In this document: piece after piece, positions 34,855-41,712 of the stretch
How positions within the stretch are numbered: the stretch's first letter is position 1
Layout: every line of letters begins with the position of its first letter
Assembly: GCA_024742575.1 (NCBI GenBank)
Contig: JANSYF010000023.1
Span: 1 to 45,789, forward strand
Length of the DNA: 45,789 bases
Direction: 5' to 3'
From: Paracoccaceae bacterium
Lineage (GTDB): Bacteria; Pseudomonadota; Alphaproteobacteria; Rhodobacterales; Rhodobacteraceae
Notes under the pieces: generated by a model
Seen by the model: the letters and a program-made list of their open reading frames with translations, nothing else
What the model was told of the DNA's origin: nothing
Database searches by the model: none
Program-made: the position numbers and the translations under genes

Positions 34855-34856
34855 AC

Positions 34857-35333
34857 TCACTCCTCACCAGCACGAATTTTGCCAAGCAACGCCATCAGCG
34901 TCGCCTTTTCGTCCAAGCTCAGATTTGCCAACAAACGGTCTTCATGCGCACGCACTGCAGCCCGCGCTTCGCCGTACACACTCTTGCCTTTATCGGTGGG
35001 CACAAGAGCCTGCACGCGGCGGTCCCCCGGCACGTTGGTTCGCTTAAGCAAACCACGCCCTTCCAATTCATCAACAATGGCAACAAGCCCGGACCGTTCG
35101 ATGCCCAGCATCCGCGCCAGCCCGCTTTGCGTCACGTTCGGATACTGCACCACCAGCGACAGCGCTGAAAACACACGCGGCGCAAACCCATCCTCGCCCA
35201 GCGCGCGACGGAAATCCGCTTGAACAATCACATAGGCACGCTTGAGGTTGTAGCCGATGAACTCTTCAAGGTCCGGTGTCTCGACAAGGGTTTCGTCTTC
35301 GGCGTGACGGTCTGTCTTGCGCAGCGATGCCAT
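34857..35333 (-). CDS. MarR-family regulator (hydroxycinnamate cluster)
   Basis: A 158-residue MarR protein: YIVQADFRRALGEDGFAPRVFSALSLV, the recognition helix region TQSGLARMLGIERSGLVAIVDELEGRGLL, and the wing NVPGDRRVQALVPTDKG. It is first in an operon with the SDR and CoA ligase, the position of CouR/FerR-type repressors that release DNA on binding hydroxycinnamoyl-CoA. A TAAAC-A-GTTTA palindrome lies upstream and recurs in the crotonase promoter, so it may control both loci. Confidence 0.9.
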   Translation of the reverse strand: MASLRKTDRHAEDETLVETPDLEEFIGYNLKRAYVIVQADFRRALGEDGFAPRVFSALSLVVQYPNVTQSGLARMLGIERSGLVAIVDELEGRGLLKRTNVPGDRRVQALVPTDKGKSVYGEARAAVRAHEDRLLANLSLDEKATLMALLGKIRAGEE

Positions 35334-35383
35334 GTGTCATCTCCTGTTGTCCAAGTGACGAGTATCCCATATTGTTAATCTAG

Positions 35384-35394
35384 TAAACAGTTTA
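35384..35394. promoter_or_regulatory. Palindromic operator candidate upstream of MarR and DUF3237 genes
   Basis: TAAAC-A-GTTTA is a perfect 11-base interrupted palindrome in the 78-base divergent gap, 50 bases from the MarR ATG and 17 bases from the DUF3237 ATG. A near copy (AAAAC-C-GTTTA) sits at 22521-22531. The short distance to the DUF3237 start fits steric repression. Confidence 0.5.
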
Positions 35395-35411
35395 TGTGCG
35401 AAAGGATATCC

Positions 35412-35876
35412 ATGATACTGCCACAGCCCAAACTCGATCACGTCTGCACATTGCAGGTGACCCTTGACCCGATCCGCGAAATGGGCGCTGGCCGCGCAGG
35501 GGCGCGTCGGATCATTCCGATTGTGGGCGGCACCGTCACAGGCCCACGCCTTTCCGGTCGCATCCTGAATGTCGGGGCTGATTGGCAGACCATATTCGCC
35601 GATGGTCTGGCCGAACTGGACACGCGCTACGCGATGGAGACCGACGACGGCGCAACGATTGAGATCGTCAATTATGGCTACCGCCACGGCCCGAAAGAGG
35701 TGTTGGACGCTGTTGCACGTGGCGAACCTGTCGACCCTGCGTCGTACTACATGCGCACCCATGCCCGGCTTGAAACCGGCGACGCACGCTATGACTGGGT
35801 CAATCGTACGCTGTTCGTCGGCGTCGGTGCACGCAATCAAAACAGCGTTCAGGTCGAGCTTTACGCCATCGCCTGA
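35412..35876 (+). CDS. DUF3237 family protein
   Basis: A 154-residue protein matching DUF3237: CTLQVTLDPIREMG near the N-terminus, RIIPIVGGTVTGPRLSGRILNVGADWQ, and the C-terminal segment YDWVNRTLFVGVGARNQNSVQVELYAI. The fold is a predicted beta barrel with no known activity. It is divergent from the MarR-SDR-ligase operon and shares its regulatory gap, so it is probably co-regulated with hydroxycinnamate catabolism. The ATG at 35412 has GAAAGGA upstream and is preferred to one six codons earlier. Confidence 0.82.
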   Translation: MILPQPKLDHVCTLQVTLDPIREMGAGRAGARRIIPIVGGTVTGPRLSGRILNVGADWQTIFADGLAELDTRYAMETDDGATIEIVNYGYRHGPKEVLDAVARGEPVDPASYYMRTHARLETGDARYDWVNRTLFVGVGARNQNSVQVELYAIA

Positions 35877-35888
35877 CCTGACGAGGCC

Positions 35889-37031
35889 TTACCTGGCGCG
35901 TTCCATCACATCCAAAAGCTGCGCTTCACTCAATGCCACGGGGTTCGCCTTCATCGAGGATGAACTCACCGCATCCTTGGCCGCCTTCGACCGCGCCGCA
36001 TCCGTGATCCCCTGCGCATCCAGTCCCGGCAACCCGGCTTCGCGCGACCAATCGTGCAGCGTGTCGAAGGCGTCGCCTGGCGCACCGCCAAAAGACTGAG
36101 CGATCCAGCCCTGCACCTCGGCAATCCGCGCCTGCAAAACCGGATGCTGCCCCGCTTCGGCATTGGCCCGCAGCCCATGCGGCAACAAAGCACCACAAAT
36201 CGCCCCATGCGCCGCGTTTGACAAACCGCCCAGTGGCCCGGCCAACCCGTGCACAACACCAAGGCCAGAGTTAGCGAGTGCCAGCCCACCGCACAGACTT
36301 ACCCAAGCCAGCGCATCCCGCGCATCGGGGTTTTCGCCGTCCATGATCTGCCGGATCGCCACCAGCCCCTTGGGGATCGCATCGCGGCAGATAGCGTCCG
36401 TCAGCGGGTTGGCCTTGGACGACAGGTAGGGCTCGATCACCTGCGTGACCGCGTCCAGCCCAGACGCCAAAGTCACACCGCGCGGGCAGTTGTCCGTCAA
36501 TGCCGGGTCAACAATCGCCAGCGTCGGCAACATACGCGGATCGCGCAAACTGACCTTGCGCTGTGCTTCGGGCACCGCGATCACCGCATTCTTTGTCACC
36601 TCGGCTCCGGTTCCCGCAGTTGTCGGCAAGGCGGCAAAAGGCAATGGCGCGGCGTCCAGCGGCAGGCCTTTTCCCACCACCTCCAGATGATCAAGCATCG
36701 GCCGCGTTGCCGGCGCAAGCGCGGCAATCGCCTTGCCCGCATCGACCACAGCACCGCCACCAATCGCAATGACCGCCGCGACCTGCGCTTTGCTCGCTGC
36801 GGCAACGCCGCTTTCGATCAGGGACACGTCCGGTTCGTTCGCCACGGAAAACACCGTCACCGCAACGCCTTTGGTCTCAAGCGCGTTCTTGAGCCACCCC
36901 ACCCGCGCCGGGGTCGCGCCGGTGACAAGCAATACCGTCTCGCCAAGCGCCGCCAGCGCAGGCACCGCCTGCACCGCCTCACCGCGCCCGAACCGGATCA
37001 TGTCTGCTGTGGCAAAGGCAAAGGCGGTCAT
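35889..37031 (-). CDS. Iron-containing alcohol dehydrogenase family protein (maleylacetate reductase-like)
   Basis: A 380-residue member of the DHQ-FeADH fold. The nucleotide-binding segment is AIGGGAVVDAGKAIAAL (about residues 89-105) and the substrate/metal region is PTTAGTGAEVTKNAV. The metal site usually has Asp and three His; here the segment ASGLDAVTQVIEPY has D193 but Q197 in place of the first histidine, while later histidines in NAAHGAICGALLPHGL remain. Metal dependence may differ. Substrate unknown. An AGGAG site five bases before the ATG at 37031 decides the start. It converges with DUF3237 and lies 69 bases from the end of arsJ on the same strand. Confidence 0.82.
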   Translation of the reverse strand: MTAFAFATADMIRFGRGEAVQAVPALAALGETVLLVTGATPARVGWLKNALETKGVAVTVFSVANEPDVSLIESGVAAASKAQVAAVIAIGGGAVVDAGKAIAALAPATRPMLDHLEVVGKGLPLDAAPLPFAALPTTAGTGAEVTKNAVIAVPEAQRKVSLRDPRMLPTLAIVDPALTDNCPRGVTLASGLDAVTQVIEPYLSSKANPLTDAICRDAIPKGLVAIRQIMDGENPDARDALAWVSLCGGLALANSGLGVVHGLAGPLGGLSNAAHGAICGALLPHGLRANAEAGQHPVLQARIAEVQGWIAQSFGGAPGDAFDTLHDWSREAGLPGLDAQGITDAARSKAAKDAVSSSSMKANPVALSEAQLLDVMERAR

Positions 37032-37100
37032 GGGCACTCCTATGGTCAGAACTTGCCCAGAGATTTGCCTGTCTTTGTCCCCCGTGTCGAGGGTCGCCGC

Positions 37101-38363
37101 CTAAACCGTCTGCGCCACAGCTTCGCTGCGCAACCGCCCCGAAATCAACGCGGCCAAGGCCACCATCACCGACGCCGTGCCCAGCACCAGTGGCAACCCG
37201 CCGACCTGATAGCTGAGACCAGACAGGACCGTGCCCAACAGCCGCCCACTGGCATTGGCCATGTAGTAGAACCCCACATCCATCGTCACCCGTTCACTTT
37301 GGGTGAAAGCAAGGATGAGGTAGGAATGCAGCGCCGAATTGATGGCGAACAACGCGCCGAACACCAGCAACCCAACCACCAAAGTCACGGTAAGCCAAGT
37401 CTGCGGCTCCGGCGACAGCACCGCCGCCACGGTCAACGTCACTGGAACGGCCAACAACAGGAACGCCCACTTCCGCGCATCCGCGATCAGCGCGCCCTCA
37501 CTCCGCTCTGTGGCCTTCAAAAGCTTCGGCGTATTCGCCTGCACGAAACCGTACAGGATGATCCAAACCGCCATGAACGTCCCGATCAGGAAAAACGTCG
37601 CGCGGTTGCCCGCCTCTGTCCCGTCCGACAGCACCGCGTAGAAATAGATCGGGATGCCCACCACGAACCACACATCGCGCGCGCCGAACAGAAACACCCG
37701 TGCCGCCGACAACCAGTTCACATTGGCGGATTTCGAAAACACTTCCGAGAACTTCGCGCCTTTGCGCCCTTTCGGCAGGCCCGATGGCATGAAGATGATG
37801 ATCGCAAGCAGGATCACCGCCAGCACAGCCGCCATCGCATAGACCGCCGCGATAAAGCCCAACGTCGCCAAAAGCGCGGCACCCAGCAGGAACCCAACAC
37901 CCTTAACGGCATTCTTCGATCCGGTCAGGATGGCCACCCAGCGGAACAACCCGCCGCCTTCGGTGGGGGCCAGCAGTTTGACCGCCGACTTGGACGACAT
38001 CTTTGCTAGGTCCTTGGCCACACCCGACGCTCCCTGTACGCACATGACAAAGGCGACCGAGGCGGTGATGGCCCATGTCGGGTCCAGTTGCGCCAGCGCC
38101 AACAGCGCCACCACCTGCAACCCAAGCCCCGCATAAAGCGTCGAGGTCAATCCGAACCGCGCCGCGATCCATCCGGCGCTCAGGTTCGTGACCATGCCCG
38201 CGATCTCGTAGAGCACAAACAGATACGCCAACTGGATCGGCGAAAACCCCAGCGTGTGAAAGTGCAACAGCACCAACATCCGCAAGGCACCATCGGTGAG
38301 CATGAACGCCCAATAGGCCGCCGTGACGGCGATATAGGCAGAAAGGCCCTCGGGTTTGCTCAC
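37101..38363 (-). CDS. arsJ: Organoarsenical efflux MFS transporter ArsJ
   Basis: A 420-residue MFS permease with about 12 hydrophobic segments. The N-terminus ([29 protein letters not shown]) and the long internal cytoplasmic segment around [18 protein letters not shown] are typical of ArsJ, which exports 1-arseno-3-phosphoglycerate. The ATG overlaps the GAPDH stop by four bases. Linkage with GAPDH is the hallmark of this pathway: GAPDH makes the unstable arseno-phosphoglycerate from arsenate, ArsJ pumps it out, and it decays outside to arsenate. Confidence 0.94.
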   Translation of the reverse strand: MSKPEGLSAYIAVTAAYWAFMLTDGALRMLVLLHFHTLGFSPIQLAYLFVLYEIAGMVTNLSAGWIAARFGLTSTLYAGLGLQVVALLALAQLDPTWAITASVAFVMCVQGASGVAKDLAKMSSKSAVKLLAPTEGGGLFRWVAILTGSKNAVKGVGFLLGAALLATLGFIAAVYAMAAVLAVILLAIIIFMPSGLPKGRKGAKFSEVFSKSANVNWLSAARVFLFGARDVWFVVGIPIYFYAVLSDGTEAGNRATFFLIGTFMAVWIILYGFVQANTPKLLKATERSEGALIADARKWAFLLLAVPVTLTVAAVLSPEPQTWLTVTLVVGLLVFGALFAINSALHSYLILAFTQSERVTMDVGFYYMANASGRLLGTVLSGLSYQVGGLPLVLGTASVMVALAALISGRLRSEAVAQTV

Positions 38364-39358
38364 AACCGACCACCCACCATCAGCGCCACATCCACCAGCC
38401 GGTGCGCATAGCCCATCTCGTTATCATACCACGCATAGACTTTTACCTGCGTGCCGTTGACCACCATCGTCGACAGCGCATCAACAATGCTCGACCGCGT
38501 GTCGTTGGTGTAGTCGGTCGACACAAGCGGGCGCTCTTCATAGCCCAAAATGTCCTTCAGCGGACCCTCGGCTGCGGCCTTGAACAGCGCGTTCACCTCC
38601 TCAACCGTGGTCGCGCGGTCCATTTCGAACACGCAATCGGTCAGCGACGCATTGAGCAGCGGCACCCGCACCGCGTGACCGTTCAACCGACCCTTGAGTT
38701 CGGGATAGATCAAAGTGATCGCCGTCGCACTTCCCGTTGTAGTCGGGATCAGCGAATTCAACGCCGATCGCGCACGGCGCAGATCTTTGGCGGGGCGGTC
38801 CACGATGGTTTGCGTGTTGGTCACGTCATGAATCGTTGTGATAGAACCGTGGTTTATCCCAATTGCCTCATGCAAAACCTTCACGACGGGCGCCAAGCAA
38901 TTGGTCGTACAACTGGCCGCGGTGACAATATCATGTGTTTCAGCATCATAGATGTCGTCGTTCACACCATAGACAATGTTCGCAGTCGGCCCGTCCTTGA
39001 CCGGGGCCGAGACCACAACTTTCTTCGCGCCCATTTGAAAATAGGGCGCGATCTTCGCCTCGGTTTTGAAAACGCCCGTGCAGTCGATCACCACATCCAC
39101 ACCGTCCATCGGCAGCGCGGACAGATCCTTTGTCCCGACAAATGGCAAGCGCACACCGTCGATGGTGATGCTGTCCGCGTTGTGCGCGAAATCGGCCTGC
39201 CAACGCCCATGCACGGTGTCGAATTCGAACAGATGCGCATGCATTTCGGGATCGCCCACTGCGTCATTGATCCACGCGATCTTTGCGCCCTTCTCCAACA
39301 GGGGTTTAAGGGCAAGCTTGCCAATGCGGCCAAGCCCGTTCAGCGCGTAGGTGGTCAT
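38360..39358 (-). CDS. ArsJ-associated glyceraldehyde-3-phosphate dehydrogenase
   Basis: A 332-residue GAPDH. The NAD-binding motif is [17 protein letters not shown], the catalytic cysteine is C150 in [12 protein letters not shown], and the C-terminal [14 protein letters not shown] is typical. Placement between the arsR-arsC fusion gene and arsJ with ATGA overlaps on both sides marks it as the arsenate-using paralogue rather than the main glycolytic enzyme. It forms 1-arseno-3-phosphoglycerate from glyceraldehyde 3-phosphate, arsenate and NAD. Confidence 0.94.
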   Translation of the reverse strand: MTTYALNGLGRIGKLALKPLLEKGAKIAWINDAVGDPEMHAHLFEFDTVHGRWQADFAHNADSITIDGVRLPFVGTKDLSALPMDGVDVVIDCTGVFKTEAKIAPYFQMGAKKVVVSAPVKDGPTANIVYGVNDDIYDAETHDIVTAASCTTNCLAPVVKVLHEAIGINHGSITTIHDVTNTQTIVDRPAKDLRRARSALNSLIPTTTGSATAITLIYPELKGRLNGHAVRVPLLNASLTDCVFEMDRATTVEEVNALFKAAAEGPLKDILGYEERPLVSTDYTNDTRSSIVDALSTMVVNGTQVKVYAWYDNEMGYAHRLVDVALMVGGRL

Positions 39359-40203
39359 GTCGAGGCATCCTCTTCGTTCATTTGTCCAATGTCATCGACC
39401 GCTTTCTGCAATGAAATCCGGTCAAGTGTGTTCATGGGCAGCGCGGTAAAAGCGCTGATGCGGTTGCGCAGCGCGCCGTAGGCCGCCTGGAACGCAAGGC
39501 TGCGTTGTGCGTCGGACCCGGTGGCCTTGACCGGATCAACCATGCCCCAATGTGCGCTGATCGGCTGGCCCGACCACGCCGGGCAATCTTCGTTCGCGGC
39601 CTGATCGCAGACCGTGAACACGAAATCGAACTTCGGCGCGTCCTCGCCTGTGAATTCCCGCACGTTCTTGGCGCGCAGGCCGGACACGTCATGTCCCTTC
39701 TGGCGCAAAACATCGACAGCCATCGGGTTCAACTCCGACGAGGGTTTTGTACCCGCAGAGAACACCTCGAACCGGTCACCGGCCAGTTCCCGCAGAATGG
39801 TTTCGGCAAAGATCGACCGCGCCGAATTGCCGGTACAAATGAAAAGAACGTTGAACTTTTTCTGGGACATATCCGTCATTCCTTGTCCAAAAGACGCCGC
39901 AAGCGGGCTGCACATATCCGGTCTGCCTCGACAACAATCGAGCAGCAGAAAATCCAGCATCTCCTGCACGTTTGTTACATTCACACTGTAACGAAGCGAT
40001 GTTCCAACCCGCGTCTGACTCAACAATCCGGCGTCCAACAAGTTGGACAGATAGGCCGAGAGCGTTGATGGCTTTATGTCGAGCGCAGTCGAGATTTCAC
40101 CCGCTGGCACCTTGTCCGGCATCCGGCGCATGAGCATGCGAAAGATGGCCAGCCTTTGAGGATGCCCGAGGGTCGAGAGTTGCGAGGCAGTTCTTATTTC
40201 CAT
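39355..40203 (-). CDS. ArsR-ArsC fusion: arsenic-responsive repressor joined to arsenate reductase
   Basis: A 282-residue fusion. Residues 1-105 are an ArsR/SmtB winged helix ([14 protein letters not shown], then [29 protein letters not shown]) ending in C90, C91 and C98, a cysteine cluster like the C95/C96/C102 As(III) site of Acidithiobacillus ferrooxidans ArsR. Residues 116-282 are a low-molecular-weight-phosphatase-type arsenate reductase with the P-loop CTGNSARS (C123, R129) and candidate resolving cysteines C199 and C207, the thioredoxin-coupled pattern. An internal ATG at 39870 (M112) follows AAGGA by nine bases and could give a separate ArsC. The stop overlaps the GAPDH start by four bases. 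It is first in the operon and divergent from aroA. Confidence 0.92.
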   Translation of the reverse strand: MEIRTASQLSTLGHPQRLAIFRMLMRRMPDKVPAGEISTALDIKPSTLSAYLSNLLDAGLLSQTRVGTSLRYSVNVTNVQEMLDFLLLDCCRGRPDMCSPLAASFGQGMTDMSQKKFNVLFICTGNSARSIFAETILRELAGDRFEVFSAGTKPSSELNPMAVDVLRQKGHDVSGLRAKNVREFTGEDAPKFDFVFTVCDQAANEDCPAWSGQPISAHWGMVDPVKATGSDAQRSLAFQAAYGALRNRISAFTALPMNTLDRISLQKAVDDIGQMNEEDAST

Positions 40204-40227
40204 ATTTCGTGAATAATAGAAATAATG
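40201..40227. promoter_or_regulatory. Candidate ArsR operator
   Basis: CATATTTC (40201-40208) and GAAATAATG (40219-40227) form an imperfect inverted repeat with ten bases between. It abuts the arsR-arsC start codon in the 138-base gap to aroA. ArsR family operators are AT-rich inverted repeats near the promoter, so autoregulation is plausible. The repeat overlaps the ATG, which weakens the case. Confidence 0.35.
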
Positions 40228-40341
40228 TGCCAGTCAATGAGTCGTTTGACCATGTGCCTGCGCCACACACCGCGGTTTTCGGATTGCGACGCGCGGCAAA
40301 ACCCGTAAACCCGCACCTGACGTTCTGACCGGAGATCCGCC

Positions 40342-41604
40342 ATGTCGCTGCCCATCGCCCAGATCACCCCCGTGACCCAGCCGCTGGTGGGCCGCGTGAC
40401 CCTGCCCGGCTCAAAATCCGTAACCAACCGCGCGCTTCTGGTGGCGGGGCTCGCCCGTGGCACCAGCCGCCTGACCGGCATCCTGCGCAGCGACGATACG
40501 CATTACATGATGACCGCCCTTCGCGCGATGGGCGTGGGGATCACTGAGATTGATGAAACCACGGTTGAGGTCACAGGTTCGGGCACTTTGCACCCGGCAG
40601 ACGAACCGCTGTTCTTAGGCAATGCAGGCACCGCGACGCGCTTTCTGACCGCCGCTGTCGCATTGATCGATGGCACCACCGTCGTCACAGGCGACGAGCA
40701 CATGCAAAAGCGCCCGATTGCGCCCCTGCTCGACACGTTGCAGGCGATGGGCGTTGACGCCACCTCAGAGACCGGTTGCCCGCCGGTCACGGTCAAAGGC
40801 ACTGGCAATTTCCAGAGCGGCGAAATCGAAGTCAGCGGCAAACTCTCCAGCCAATATATTTCGGCGATCATGATGCTCGCCGCGATGGGCGACGGTGAGA
40901 CACGCATCACCATCGGTGGCGGCAAGATCGGCGCCGTTGGGTATCTGCACATCACAGCCGCCGTCATGCGGGCCTTTGGAGCGACGGTGGGGTTCCCGTC
41001 CGGGAACCAGATCATCGTCACACCGGGCGGTTACACCGCCGCCGATTACCACGTCGAACCTGACGCAAGTGCGGCGACGTATCTCTGGGCGGCTGAAAAG
41101 CTGACCGAGGGGAGCATCGACATTGGAACCGCTCCCGGTGACATGAACCAACCCGACGCCAAAGCCTATGATATGATCGCCGCCTTCCCCCACATGCCTG
41201 CCGAAATCGACGGATCACAGATGCAGGACGCTGTCCCGACCCTCGCCGTACTGGCCGCGTTCAACGAAACACCCGTGCGCTTTACCGGCATCGAAAACCT
41301 GCGCGTCAAGGAATGCGACCGGATCGACGCAGTGCACAAGGGGCTGTTGCAGGTGCGCGCAGGTTTGGCCTCGGTTGAAGGAGACGACCTGATTGTGCAT
41401 GGCGATCCCGCGCTGGCCGACCATGTGAGCGACGGTCTGATCGACAGCCATGCCGACCACCGCATCGCTATGTGCTTTGCTTTGGCCGCCATGAAAGTCA
41501 AAGGCGTGGGGATCGAAGACCCCTATTGCGTGTCCAAGACCTTTCCGACCTACTGGGATGTCCTGCGCGGGCTGGGCGTTGAGGTTTTTATCACCGAGGC
41601 GTGA
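40342..41604 (+). CDS. aroA: 3-phosphoshikimate 1-carboxyvinyltransferase (EPSP synthase)
   Basis: A 420-residue shikimate-pathway enzyme that transfers enolpyruvyl from phosphoenolpyruvate to shikimate 3-phosphate. Motifs are LPGSKSVTNRALLVAGLA, SDDTHYM, FLGNAGTATRFL, EHMQKRPI, RVKECDRI and DSHADHRIAMCFAL, then KTFPTYWDVL. This pattern and length are closer to the class I (E. coli-like) enzyme than to the roughly 450-residue class II form I would expect in Rhodobacteraceae. The position after GTA is T and the residue following the conserved Arg is F, where E. coli has M and P101. It may be a second copy. It is divergent from the arsenic operon. Confidence 0.93.
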   Translation: MSLPIAQITPVTQPLVGRVTLPGSKSVTNRALLVAGLARGTSRLTGILRSDDTHYMMTALRAMGVGITEIDETTVEVTGSGTLHPADEPLFLGNAGTATRFLTAAVALIDGTTVVTGDEHMQKRPIAPLLDTLQAMGVDATSETGCPPVTVKGTGNFQSGEIEVSGKLSSQYISAIMMLAAMGDGETRITIGGGKIGAVGYLHITAAVMRAFGATVGFPSGNQIIVTPGGYTAADYHVEPDASAATYLWAAEKLTEGSIDIGTAPGDMNQPDAKAYDMIAAFPHMPAEIDGSQMQDAVPTLAVLAAFNETPVRFTGIENLRVKECDRIDAVHKGLLQVRAGLASVEGDDLIVHGDPALADHVSDGLIDSHADHRIAMCFALAAMKVKGVGIEDPYCVSKTFPTYWDVLRGLGVEVFITEA

Positions 41605-41645
41605 ACCTTTTGAGAAGGGTAGCCTCCGACCGATGGTGGGGGTGA

Positions 41646-41675
41646 AGCCCCCGCCCGTGGGGGCGGTCGGGGGCT
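41646..41675. terminator. GC-rich stem-loop between aroA and convergent dabA
   Basis: AGCCCCCG (41646-41653) pairs with CGGGGGCT (41668-41675), with a further CCC/GGG pairing inside the 14-base interior. It lies 41 bases after the aroA stop and 37 bases from the dabA stop, so it can serve both convergent genes. No U-run is present. Confidence 0.5.
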
Positions 41676-41712
41676 GTCCGGCGTGCCGCCGGGCGAGACG
41701 TCAATTCAAGCC

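Noticed and set aside
36249..38009. 586-codon reading frame on the plus strand across the iron-ADH and arsJ genes
   Set aside because: The translation is rich in Arg, His and Gln with no recognisable domain, while two well-supported genes lie on the opposite strand.
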